From Butyricicoccus_A sp963601915 (lineage in GTDB: Bacteria > Bacillota > Clostridia > Oscillospirales > Butyricicoccaceae): a stretch of DNA of 64,000 bases. This document shows, piece by piece, positions 8,247-15,724 of this stretch (positions within the stretch are counted from its first letter, which is position 1; every line of letters begins with the position of its first letter). A program made the position numbers and the translations under genes. The notes under the pieces were generated by a model that saw nothing but the letters and a program-made list of their open reading frames with translations, was not told where the DNA came from and did no database searches. The DNA is taken from contig CAVCGL010000003.1 in the NCBI GenBank assembly GCA_963601915.1, positions 62,001-126,000 of the forward strand, read 5' to 3'.

Positions 8247-8891
8247 TTATTTGCTTCGCTGTGCGCGCTGACGCTCCAGCATTTCGCCAAAGGCAAGAAT
8301 CGTCTCGACAGCGCCGTCAATACCCGCCGTGCTCGTCGATACGCACAGGTCATAGCTGGACGCATCGCTCCAGCGCTTGCCCGTATAATAGTTATAATAG
8401 CTCGCACGCTTTTTGTCGCGCTTGGTGATGGCGTCCTCAATACGCTTTTCCGGCATACCCAGATCGTGAACGGCGTGGTTCTTTCGATATTCCATATCCG
8501 CTGTGCAGAACACGCGGACAACGTCCGGACGTTCGCGCAGAATATAGCTTCCGCAGCGTCCCACTACGACACACGGGCCTTTTTCCGCCGCCTCGCGGAT
8601 AATTTTCGCCTCTTCCACAAACAGCTTATCGCTCATGTTGAGGTCAGAGGACTGGGTAATGGAGCCTGCCGCCGTATAGCTTCCCATCACAAGAGAATAC
8701 AAAAAGCTGTTGGTCGGCTTTTCATCAAATCCTTCAAAAATCTTGCGGCTGACGCCTGCATTTTTCGCTGCCATATCTACAATCTGGGAGTCGTAAAACG
8801 GAATTCCCAGCATGTTTGCCAGGCGCTCTCCGACAATATGTCCCGCAGAGCCAAATTCTCTCTCAATTGTATAAATTGTTGCCGTTGTCAT
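8247..8891 (-). CDS. Cytidylate kinase-like family protein
   Basis: A 214-residue protein. The ATG at 8891 gives the usual N-terminus MTTATIYTIEREFGSAGHIV. The glycine-rich 'EFGSAGHIVGERLA' stretch corresponds to the P-loop region of the cytidylate-kinase-like family, here without a classical GxxxxGK[ST]. Other conserved parts are GIPFYDSQIV and GRCGSYILRERPDVVRVF. Members of this family are widespread in gut Clostridia and have no proven substrate; a nucleotide- or small-molecule kinase role is only inferred. It is monocistronic, divergent from the lectin gene downstream. Confidence 0.75.
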   Translation of the reverse strand: MTTATIYTIEREFGSAGHIVGERLANMLGIPFYDSQIVDMAAKNAGVSRKIFEGFDEKPTNSFLYSLVMGSYTAAGSITQSSDLNMSDKLFVEEAKIIREAAEKGPCVVVGRCGSYILRERPDVVRVFCTADMEYRKNHAVHDLGMPEKRIEDAITKRDKKRASYYNYYTGKRWSDASSYDLCVSTSTAGIDGAVETILAFGEMLERQRAQRSK

Positions 8892-9127
8892 GACATCAAT
8901 CCCATCCTTTCTGAATCTCTTTTCTGCTGTATTATAACATATTTTCGTTCCTGTGAAAAGCAAACGAATAGAATTTCCCGATTCCGTGCACGTTTCCCGT
9001 CAAATTGCCGCATTTTTCGCCCACCAAAACCACCAAAACGCCACTCTGTTCTTTAGAAAAACCTCAACATTTTTCACGAAAACGCACGCAAAAGTTGCTG
9101 TTTTCCGTCTTTTGCAGGTCAAAAACA

Positions 9128-9156
9128 TTGATTACAGATATTGCTTGTGCTATAAT
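9128..9156 (+). promoter_or_regulatory. Promoter of the ricin-lectin/histone-tail gene
   Basis: TTGATT (9128-9133), a 17-base spacer and a consensus TATAAT (9151-9156), giving a leader of about 65 bases that ends in an AAGGAG site (9215-9220). Confidence 0.7.
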
Positions 9157-9228
9157 GTACACAAAACACAGGATAATAGGTTGTTGCAGAATTTACATAT
9201 TTCTGCACAGAGACAAGGAGTGTCATTT

Positions 9229-10053
9229 ATGATGCAGACATTTGATAAAAGCGCATGGTACACCATCGCAGCCAAGGTTAGCGGCAAGGTCATCGAGGCA
9301 GAAAACGCTTCGACGGAAAACGGCGCAGCCGTATGCCTGGCAGAGGCAACTGGCGCAGACCAGCAGCTGTGGTCGATCACCCATATTGACGGCAAGTACT
9401 ACAAAATCGCAAACAAGAAGTCGGGCAAGGTGCTGGACATCATCAGCCTAGGCGTTGTAAACGGCGCAAACCTTCACCAGTGGGAGTATGTAAACGGCGA
9501 CAGCCAGCTGTGGTTCTTCGAGGAGAAGAAGGACGGTGCGGTTGCCATCAAGTCCGCTATGTCCGCGAAGTGCATTGATATTGTCGGCATGAACGCAGAG
9601 GCAGACGGCGCACACCTGCAGATCTGGGTTGACGTAGACGGCGACAACCAGAGCTGGTTCATCCGCGAAGCACAGGCAGAAGCTCCGGTAGAGGAAACCG
9701 TTCAGACCGAGGAGCCGAAGGAAGCTGCTGTAGAAGCTCCGAAGGCTGAAGAAGCTGCCGCAGAAACTCCGAAGGCAGAGGAAGCTGTCGCAGAGCCGAA
9801 GGCTGAGGAAAAGACCGAAGAAGCTCCGGCAAAGAAAACCACTACCCGCAAGCGCACCGCTTCTACCACCACCCGCAAGACCGCTGCAAAGAAGACCAAC
9901 GAGTCCCGCGCAAAGCGCAAGCGCAGAACCAAGGCTGAAATGGCAGCTGACGCTACAGCAGCTCCGGCAAAGAAGACCACTACCCGCACCCGCAAGACAG
10001 CTGCTGCTGAGGCACCGAAGGCTGAGGCTTCCAAGACCGAAGAAACCAAGTAA
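9229..10053 (+). CDS. Ricin-type beta-trefoil lectin domain fused to a histone H1-like basic tail
   Basis: A 274-residue protein starting at one of two adjacent ATGs (9229 or 9232). Residues 2-140 or so form one ricin-type beta-trefoil, seen from three QxW repeats (DQQLWSI, DSQLWFF, DNQSWFI) spaced by about 45 residues. Residues 145-200 are rich in Ala, Glu, Pro and Lys. The last 75 are strongly basic with repeated AKKTTTRK, KRKRRTKAEM and TTRTRKTAA motifs, like histone H1 and HU tails. There is no signal peptide, so the lectin part is probably cytoplasmic. The tail suggests nucleic-acid or polyanion binding (inference). The first and last basic blocks are near copies, implying internal duplication. 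Codon use is that of a highly expressed gene. Confidence 0.8.
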   Translation: MMQTFDKSAWYTIAAKVSGKVIEAENASTENGAAVCLAEATGADQQLWSITHIDGKYYKIANKKSGKVLDIISLGVVNGANLHQWEYVNGDSQLWFFEEKKDGAVAIKSAMSAKCIDIVGMNAEADGAHLQIWVDVDGDNQSWFIREAQAEAPVEETVQTEEPKEAAVEAPKAEEAAAETPKAEEAVAEPKAEEKTEEAPAKKTTTRKRTASTTTRKTAAKKTNESRAKRKRRTKAEMAADATAAPAKKTTTRTRKTAAAEAPKAEASKTEETK

Positions 10054-10076
10054 GAGCTGGAAATGTTTCAACGAGA

Positions 10077-10112
10077 GCGCCAAAACCGGAAATTTTCGGT
10101 TTTGGCGCTTTG
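10077..10112 (+). terminator. Terminator of the lectin fusion gene
   Basis: A perfect 12-base stem, GCGCCAAAACCG with CGGTTTTGGCGC (10077-10088 and 10097-10108), and a T-rich tail. Confidence 0.85.
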
Positions 10113-10134
10113 TTTTCTCTTACGTACCATTTAA

Positions 10135-10460
10135 CTTGTCTCTCCCTCCGGGAGAGATGTCGCGCAGCGACAGAGAGGGTTAGGCTCCCTCGTGAGGGAG
10201 CTGGATTGCCGCCTTGCGGCAAGACTGAGGGAGTAATCAGCTTGCCCTGACGATTGGGCGAACTCTTCTGCGAATTTGCGAGATTTGCCCTCTCAGTCAT
10301 TTGCTTTGCAAATGACAGCTCTCCCAAAGGGAGAGCCGAGAAGCAGGCGCGAACCGCACACCTGATAAATCAAGGGGAGCCTTGTTACAGACTTGTCTGC
10401 GTGTTGCTCCTTCCGTCACAGCTTACGCCGTGCCACCTTCCTCAGAGAGGAAGGCTTTTA
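10135..10460. repeat. Cluster of four modular palindromic intergenic repeats
   Basis: The 500-base gap before the DUF975 gene holds four repeat units, all inverted relative to the 29.5-kb cluster: unit B (10135-10182, CTCTCCC..GGGAGAG plus GTCGCGCAGCGAC), unit C (10183-10235, CTCCCTCGTGAGGGAG plus GCCGCCTTGCGGC), unit A (10285-10345) and unit D (10390-10458, CTTCCTCAGAGAGGAAG). Each unit carries one or two short palindromes. There is no open frame with a ribosome site. Confidence 0.8.
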
Positions 10461-10487
10461 TCCCGCGAGATTCCCCTTGTTCTTTTA

Positions 10488-10516
10488 TTGTGCCAGTGTA
10501 TATCTTATGATATAAT
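10488..10516 (+). promoter_or_regulatory. Promoter upstream of the DUF975 gene
   Basis: TTGTGC (10488-10493), a 17-base spacer and TATAAT (10511-10516), 55 bases before the original ATG at 10571. Confidence 0.6.
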
Positions 10517-10570
10517 GGTCACAGAAACAAAATCTGTACTTTTTTAACAAAACGGAAACGAGGTGTTTGT

Positions 10571-10594
10571 ATGATTTACGATGCACAAGCCTGA
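10571..10594 (+). other. Original start of the DUF975 gene, cut by an in-frame TGA at codon 8
   Basis: A GAGG site precedes an ATG at 10571 that reads seven codons (MIYDAQA) and then TGA (10592-10594). The same frame continues without further stops into the DUF975 gene, and the residues after the TGA (KDYKAQARADIRKKFW) look like the normal amphipathic N-terminus of this family. A TGG-to-TGA change is the simplest explanation; a sequencing error is also possible. Confidence 0.7.
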
Positions 10595-10687
10595 AAAGAC
10601 TACAAAGCGCAAGCGCGGGCTGACATTCGCAAAAAGTTCTGGCCGACCATCGGCGCTGTCATCTTAGCATCCATCCCGCTGGCTCTC

Positions 10688-11410
10688 ATGAGCATCATCA
10701 TGGGCATTGGTATGCAGGGCTTTGATACGCTGGGAGACGCATCCGGTCTGGATACCGTTTTAGCCGTCTACGGCAAGTTTGCTCAATATGGCCTGCTGTA
10801 TCTTGTCATTTATTTCTTTGTCGGATCTCCGATTACCTTTGGCGCCAAGCACTACTATGTCGCGCGGGCACGCGGTGAGGATTCGACCGTCGGTCTGATT
10901 TTCCAGCCGTTTACCAGCGGAAAGACCTATCTGACGTCTTTGAAGCTGAGTCTGTCCATCGGTATCCGCTCGCTGGGCTGGCTGATTGTTGTCTATGCTA
11001 TCATGTTGATTGGCTTAATTCCGTTGGCTGTCTCCGGCTTTGCCGATGATGTGAGCGGCGGTGTCTTCTTCCTGGTTCTTATCATCTACATCATTGTCGT
11101 TTGTGTTGTCGCCGTCTGGGCATCTGTCAAGATTCGCCGCTACGATGGCGCATACATCTGCATGATTGACACGCCGGATGCCGATGTTTGGCAGGCAACC
11201 GGTGCTTGTGCCAAGATTTTCAAGAATCACAACTGGGAACTCATGGTCTTTGACCTGAGCTTTATCCTTTGGAATTGCCTGTCGGCCTTTACCTTTGGCA
11301 TTGTCGGTCTGTACGTCACGCCGTATCAGGAAATCGCGTTTATTCATTACTTTGACGCGCTGTGCGGCAGAAAACCGGAACCGGCAGATCAGCCGCAGCC
11401 GGAAGTGTAA
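10688..11410 (+). CDS. DUF975 family integral membrane protein, 5' part disrupted
   Basis: The frame encodes a DUF975-type membrane protein with about six membrane segments and the conserved ending PYQEIAFIHYFDAL. The original gene appears to start at 10571, where codon 8 is TGA. Translation from the next ATG (10688) gives 240 residues but loses the amphipathic start and half of the first helix, and no clear ribosome site precedes that ATG. The rest of the frame is intact and well preserved, so the lesion is recent, an assembly error, or bypassed. The function of DUF975 proteins is unknown; they sit in the cytoplasmic membrane. Promoter and ribosome site are those of the longer version. Confidence 0.7.
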   Translation: MSIIMGIGMQGFDTLGDASGLDTVLAVYGKFAQYGLLYLVIYFFVGSPITFGAKHYYVARARGEDSTVGLIFQPFTSGKTYLTSLKLSLSIGIRSLGWLIVVYAIMLIGLIPLAVSGFADDVSGGVFFLVLIIYIIVVCVVAVWASVKIRRYDGAYICMIDTPDADVWQATGACAKIFKNHNWELMVFDLSFILWNCLSAFTFGIVGLYVTPYQEIAFIHYFDALCGRKPEPADQPQPEV

Positions 11411-11423
11411 TCCCGTTTTCCCA

Positions 11424-11452
11424 TTGACACTGCTCCCAAATTCTGTTACTCT
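11424..11452 (+). promoter_or_regulatory. Probable promoter of the 54-residue membrane protein gene
   Basis: A consensus TTGACA (11424-11429), a 17-base spacer and a weak -10, TACTCT (11447-11452). Confidence 0.5.
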
Positions 11453-11488
11453 GACGGTACCAGATACGGAAAGAAAGGGTGTTATTGC

Positions 11489-11653
11489 ATGGGAAGACCT
11501 GTCAAAAAGGTTCACAAGAGCCAACAGCAGCGCAGAAAAGAAGCAGAAGCTCGCCGCGCCGAGCAGCAGAAAAAGGAAGACCGTCTGACCTACATCATGC
11601 TCGGTGTTGTCGCCGTGATCTTCGTTATTTTCGCCGGCTTCTTACTATTCTGA
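11489..11653 (+). CDS. Small single-pass membrane protein, 54 residues
   Basis: A short gene with an AAAGGG site 9 bases before the ATG. Residues 1-32 are very basic and polar (GRPVKKVHKSQQQRRKEAE, then RRAEQQKKEDR), likely a helical or coiled segment. Residues 35-54 are one hydrophobic helix (IMLGVVAVIFVIFAGFLLF) that ends the protein. The layout is a C-terminal tail anchor with a cationic cytoplasmic head, so it may bind nucleic acid, ribosomes or anionic lipid at the membrane (inference). It has its own promoter-like sequence and lies just before htpG. Unknown family. Confidence 0.65.
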   Translation: MGRPVKKVHKSQQQRRKEAEARRAEQQKKEDRLTYIMLGVVAVIFVIFAGFLLF

Positions 11654-11738
11654 TCCGTTCAAACAGATGCCCCAACGCGGGCATCTGTTTTTCTTTTCGC
11701 CTATTGTTAAAAAGTTTTGAACAAACCGCCTTTCCCCC

Positions 11739-11767
11739 TTGCATTTTCCTTCCAATTGGGTTATTCT
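11739..11767 (+). promoter_or_regulatory. Promoter of htpG
   Basis: TTGCAT (11739-11744), a 17-base spacer and TATTCT (11762-11767). The predicted start of transcription lies inside the CIRCE element. Confidence 0.65.
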
Positions 11768-11770
11768 ATA

Positions 11771-11797
11771 TTAGCACTCGTTAGACGAGAGTGCTAA
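11771..11797 (+). promoter_or_regulatory. CIRCE operator (HrcA binding site)
   Basis: An exact consensus CIRCE: TTAGCACTC, nine bases, GAGTGCTAA. It overlaps the start of transcription of htpG, so HrcA should repress the gene until heat stress. In Bacillus subtilis htpG is not in the HrcA regulon, so the placement is noteworthy. Confidence 0.95.
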
Positions 11798-11832
11798 ATC
11801 TGTAATTTAAAATCTGAAAGGATTGACATACA

Positions 11833-13746
11833 ATGGCAAAGCAGCAGTTTCAAGCAGAATCCAAGCGTCTGCTGGACATGATGATTAACTCGATCTACAC
11901 GCACAGAGAAATTTTCCTGCGCGAGCTGATCTCCAACGCAAGTGATGCAATTGACAAGCGTCATTTCAAGTCCCTGACCGATGCGTCCCTCGTACCGGAG
12001 GAGGGCTTCTCCATTCATCTGGCAGTCGATGAAAACGCACGCACCCTGACCATCTCCGATAACGGTATCGGCATGACCAAGGAAGAGCTGGAAAAGAACC
12101 TCGGCACCATCGCGCAGAGCGGTTCTTTGGCATTTAAAAAGGAAAACCAGACCGAAGACACGGACATTATCGGTCAGTTCGGTGTCGGCTTCTATGCGTC
12201 CTTCATGGTCGCTTCTCATGTCAAGGTTGTCTCCAAGGCATGCGGCTCGGAGCAGGCATATGTCTGGGAATCCGACGGCGCAGACGGCTACACCATTGAG
12301 CCGGGCGAGAAGGATGCTTACGGCACAGATATTATCCTGACCATCAAGCCGGATCCGGAAGGCGAGGACGAGGACACCTACAGCGAATTCCTGCAAACCT
12401 ACCGTCTGGCAGGTCTGGTTCGCAAGTATTCCGACTACATTCGTTACCCGATCAAGATGCAGATGCCGCATTCGCAGGAAAAGCCGAAGCCGGAGGATGC
12501 ACCGGAGGATTACAAGCCGGAGTATGAGACCGTCTACTCCGAGGACACGCTGAACTCGATGGTTCCGCTGTGGAAGAAGGCAAAGAAGGACATCACGCAG
12601 GATGAATACGACGAGTTCTACCGCAGCAAGTTCATGGACTATATGAAGCCGCTGCGCACGATTCACTTCCACAATGAGGGTCTGACCGCATCCTATGATG
12701 CGCTGCTCTACATTCCGTCCCAGCCGCCGTTTGACTACTACTCCAAGGATTTCTCCAAGGGTCTTTCCCTGTACACCTCCGGTGTGATGATTATGGAGAA
12801 GTGCTCTGACCTGCTGCCGGATTACTTTGGCTTTGTCCGCGGTCTGGTCGATTCCTCCGATCTGTCTCTGAACATCTCCCGTGAGATGCTGCAGCACGAC
12901 CGTCAGCTCAAGGCTATCGCCATCAGCTTGGAAAAGAAAATCCGCTCCGAGCTGCTCAAGATGCAGAAGGACGAGCGCGAGGAATACATCAAGTTCTGGA
13001 ACGCTTTCGGCTACTCCATCAAGGCTGGCGCCTATGCAAACTATGGCGCAGACAAGGAAAAGCTGCGCGATCTGATGATGTTCTACTCGGCAAAGAACGA
13101 GAAGCTCATCACCCTCAAGGAATACCGCGAGGCAATGCCGGAGGATCAGGAAGAAATCTACTATGCAGCCGGTTCCAGCACCGATGCCCTGTCCAAGCTG
13201 CCGCAGGCTGAAATGGTTCGCAAGCACGACTACGACATCCTGTATTTGACCGCTGACATTGACGAGTTTATCATCTCCCAGCTGGAGTCTCAGGACGACA
13301 AGAAGTTCCGCTCTATTACCGCCGGCGATTTGAATCTGTCCTCCGAGGAGGAAAAGAAGGAAGCAGAGGAGAAGTCCACCGCAAACCGTGCAATGTTCGA
13401 CGCCATGAAGGAAGCACTGGACGGCAAGGTAAAGGACGTTCGCGTTTCTTCCCGTCTGGTCAGCGATCCGGTGTGCCTGACTTCCGAGGGCAATCTGTCC
13501 ATCGAAATGGAGCGCGTCCTCAACAACGTGCCGAACAACGGCAATCACTTCTCCGCAGAGAAGGTTTTGGAAATCAACGCTTCTCACCCGATCTTTGAGA
13601 AGCTGATTCGTCTGTACACCAGCGATCCGGACAAGCTCAAGACCTATGCAAAGCTGCTGTACGATCAGGCTCTGCTGATTGCCGGTATGCCGGTAGAAGA
13701 TCCGGCTGCCTTCACGCAGGCTATGTGTGACCTGATGGCAGAATAA
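11833..13746 (+). CDS. htpG: Chaperone protein HtpG (Hsp90)
   Basis: A 637-residue bacterial Hsp90. The N-terminal GHKL ATPase domain shows the usual motifs: ISNASDAIDKRHF (Asn for Mg-ATP), DNGIGM (Asp for adenine), GTIAQSGS (lid) and GQFGVGFYA. The middle domain carries the catalytic Arg loop (NISREMLQHDRQLKAI), and the C-terminal dimerisation domain ends in the acidic -MAE, without the eukaryotic MEEVD. It folds and remodels client proteins in the cytoplasm in an ATP-driven cycle. An AAAGG site precedes the ATG. The gene is single, under a CIRCE element, with a strong UUCG terminator. Confidence 0.97.
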   Translation: MAKQQFQAESKRLLDMMINSIYTHREIFLRELISNASDAIDKRHFKSLTDASLVPEEGFSIHLAVDENARTLTISDNGIGMTKEELEKNLGTIAQSGSLAFKKENQTEDTDIIGQFGVGFYASFMVASHVKVVSKACGSEQAYVWESDGADGYTIEPGEKDAYGTDIILTIKPDPEGEDEDTYSEFLQTYRLAGLVRKYSDYIRYPIKMQMPHSQEKPKPEDAPEDYKPEYETVYSEDTLNSMVPLWKKAKKDITQDEYDEFYRSKFMDYMKPLRTIHFHNEGLTASYDALLYIPSQPPFDYYSKDFSKGLSLYTSGVMIMEKCSDLLPDYFGFVRGLVDSSDLSLNISREMLQHDRQLKAIAISLEKKIRSELLKMQKDEREEYIKFWNAFGYSIKAGAYANYGADKEKLRDLMMFYSAKNEKLITLKEYREAMPEDQEEIYYAAGSSTDALSKLPQAEMVRKHDYDILYLTADIDEFIISQLESQDDKKFRSITAGDLNLSSEEEKKEAEEKSTANRAMFDAMKEALDGKVKDVRVSSRLVSDPVCLTSEGNLSIEMERVLNNVPNNGNHFSAEKVLEINASHPIFEKLIRLYTSDPDKLKTYAKLLYDQALLIAGMPVEDPAAFTQAMCDLMAE

Positions 13747-13796
13747 CATGCGCCAAATCCGAATACCGCATTGGCATTCGAGATATGTTCCTAATC

Positions 13797-13828
13797 AGCC
13801 CCCGTTCTTCGGAACGGGGGCTTTTTTG
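13797..13828 (+). terminator. Terminator of htpG with UUCG tetraloop
   Basis: AGCCCCCGTTC pairs with GAACGGGGGCT around a TTCG loop, followed by a T run. Confidence 0.9.
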
Positions 13829-13837
13829 GTTGCGCGC

Positions 13838-13881
13838 AAAAAACCATCCGCAGAGCCGGTAGGAAGCCCTGCGGATGGTTT
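13838..13881 (-). terminator. Terminator of the 39-residue peptide gene
   Basis: A 13-base stem (13841-13853 with 13869-13881), followed on the minus strand by six T. It faces the htpG terminator. Confidence 0.8.
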
Positions 13882-13931
13882 TTAGAGAGAGAATATAACC
13901 AAAGAAGTGTGGAATTAGGTAGGAATCAAAA

Positions 13932-14051
13932 TTAACGATAATCGTAGGTGTTGCGCGAAGTACGAACAGCCGGTGCAGCATGGGTGCTGTGGCTCAAAAC
14001 CGTTGCAACCAGCGGCATAACAATAATCAGCGCGGTAAGAATGGTTGTCAT
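13932..14051 (-). CDS. Small membrane or secreted peptide, 39 residues
   Basis: A short gene on the minus strand with a good AAGGAAGG site 7 bases before the ATG and its own terminator. The product starts MTTILTALIIVMPLVATVL, a single hydrophobic helix or signal segment, then a polar tail with Ser, His, Arg and Tyr (SHSTHAAPAVRTSRNTYDYR). Expression signals support a real gene although it is too small for family recognition. It could be a membrane regulatory peptide, a type I toxin or a small exported peptide; no antisense promoter is obvious. Confidence 0.55.
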   Translation of the reverse strand: MTTILTALIIVMPLVATVLSHSTHAAPAVRTSRNTYDYR

Positions 14052-14285
14052 AACAAATCCTTCCTTTCAGAAAATATAGGATAATACTATTTTTATTTAG
14101 ATACAGCAGCCCTGTTAAGTCGAATCTTTTTCTCTTTCGTTTTTGCTGTCCTCTTTGTTTTTATGTCTATATTATAGTCAAAACCCGCGCGTTTTTCTTC
14201 CATTTTGTTGCGAAAGAATTCCTGTTATTCCCGCCGTTTTCCGCAGTCCTTTCTGAATTTTTTTGTTATCTTGCGATGCACGCAA

Positions 14286-14317
14286 AAAAGTCCCCGGAGC
14301 AGCCTCCGAGGACTTTT
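14286..14317 (-). terminator. Terminator of the RCC1-repeat gene
   Basis: AAAAGTCC..CGGAG pairs with CTCCG..GGACTTTT; on the minus strand it ends in a T run. The rest of 14052-14285 shows no gene; an AT-rich TATAAT-like stretch near 14167-14173 may belong to the 39-residue peptide. Confidence 0.75.
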
Positions 14318-14325
14318 TGTCAGTC

Positions 14326-15576
14326 TCAGTTTTTCAAATACACAGCTGTCGGCGTCTTGACGTCCGACTCCTCCGAGCCGATGCCGAGCTGTTTATACAG
14401 ATTGCATCCCACCGAGCGCAGCACGCCATCCTTGGAACGGTACAGCGTATTGAATCCGCCCGCGGCCACAGCTTCCACATTCTCTGCGAGCTTGCGCGGC
14501 TTGAGCTGATAATAAATCGTTTCTTCGCCAATCGCATATGTGCCGTCACCAAATTTGATGCCGATCTGATGATAGTTATTGACGCCGAAGGTATACAGAT
14601 CTCCGTTTGTTGTGAGCACCGCGGCATGTGCCGATCCAGCATCGACATACGAGACATCGCTCATCAGCTTTTTCGGCGTGGTCTGTACACTGCGCGCCGG
14701 ATCATCAACGGTCTTGGTTCCCAGCGAGCCGACGCTGTTGTTGCCCCAGCCGTACAAATCGCCATTTTCCTTCAGGGCAAACGCCATATACTTGGCACCG
14801 CACGATACCATCTTCACGCCGTCCATGACCTTCGCCGGTTTGGACTGATACGCCTCACCCTTGCTGTTTGTGCTGTCGGTCTTAGCAAGTCCCAGCTGAC
14901 CGTCCTCGTCATAGCCCCAGGCATACAGCGTGCCATCCGTGGTAATCGCCATCGAATAGTCCTCGCCCGCGTCAATATACGCGACATTGTCCATCAGCTT
15001 ATACGGCGTGGACATACAGACATAGCCTTCCTCGTCTTTCTTATCACAGACAGTATCCGCAATGCCCAGCGCACCATTTTTATTTCGGCCCCAGACATAC
15101 AGCGCGCCATTGGTGTCAATCGCCAAGGCATGTTTGCTGCCAGCGGCAATCATCGCAATATCTGTGTTGACCTTTTTCGGCTCCATGCGGCTGGTGTTGT
15201 CTCCATCACCCATTTGATAGCTGGTGTCATCGCCCCAGGCATAGAGATCTCCGTCCTTGCACAGGGCAAACGACAGCTCATCGCCCGCCGCTACCTGTGT
15301 CACCTTGCCGGAGATTTTGACCGCCTTGACCGGCTTGGACTGATTGTCACAATTGGAATTGCCCAATTCACCCTTTAGATTGTGTCCCCAAGCATAGACC
15401 GCGCCGCCGGCATCTACTGCCAGCATATGATCCTCGCCAACGGCGATTTGCTCGGAGGTTATCGCCTCTGTTGAGCCATTTTTACTGAGTCCAACGAACA
15501 TAGCGACTGCCAGCACGACGACAACGACCGCCGTGCCGAGCAGGGCTGCAATGATCTTGTTTCTCTCTCTTGACAT
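14326..15576 (-). CDS. RCC1-repeat beta-propeller protein with N-terminal membrane anchor
   Basis: A 416-residue protein. I chose the ATG at 15576, with GAGGA 11 bases upstream; a GTG at 15609 is possible but has no ribosome site. Residues 8-30 are a membrane anchor or uncleaved signal (IIAALLGTAVVVVVLAVAMFVG). From about residue 45 there are six to seven repeats of the RCC1 type, each with a motif like 'LYAWGxNxxGQLG' (YAWGHNLKGELGN, YVWGRNKNGALG, YAWGYDEDGQLG, YGWGNNSVGSLG). These build a seven-blade propeller outside the membrane, usually a protein-binding surface. Substrate or partner unknown. It forms a single-gene unit. Confidence 0.85.
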   Translation of the reverse strand: MSRERNKIIAALLGTAVVVVVLAVAMFVGLSKNGSTEAITSEQIAVGEDHMLAVDAGGAVYAWGHNLKGELGNSNCDNQSKPVKAVKISGKVTQVAAGDELSFALCKDGDLYAWGDDTSYQMGDGDNTSRMEPKKVNTDIAMIAAGSKHALAIDTNGALYVWGRNKNGALGIADTVCDKKDEEGYVCMSTPYKLMDNVAYIDAGEDYSMAITTDGTLYAWGYDEDGQLGLAKTDSTNSKGEAYQSKPAKVMDGVKMVSCGAKYMAFALKENGDLYGWGNNSVGSLGTKTVDDPARSVQTTPKKLMSDVSYVDAGSAHAAVLTTNGDLYTFGVNNYHQIGIKFGDGTYAIGEETIYYQLKPRKLAENVEAVAAGGFNTLYRSKDGVLRSVGCNLYKQLGIGSEESDVKTPTAVYLKN

Positions 15577-15724
15577 ACTGCTTGATTCCTCACTTTTCCT
15601 GAAAAGCACCGCCCATACCTGCGGCCTTTCTGTTTTTCCGTGATTATTATACCATCAAACATTGTCTTATGCAAAATAATTGTGGAAATTCACGAAAAAA
15701 AACAGGTAAAAAAAGCCAGAGGGA

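Noticed and set aside
10592..10594. Selenocysteine or a reassigned TGA in the DUF975 gene
   Set aside because: No SECIS-like hairpin is evident after the codon, and TGA ends other genes here. A nonsense mutation or sequence error is simpler.
11794..13749. A 651-codon open frame on the minus strand across htpG
   Set aside because: Pure antisense of htpG, with no family motif, and it would start in the 3' part of that gene without promoter or ribosome site.
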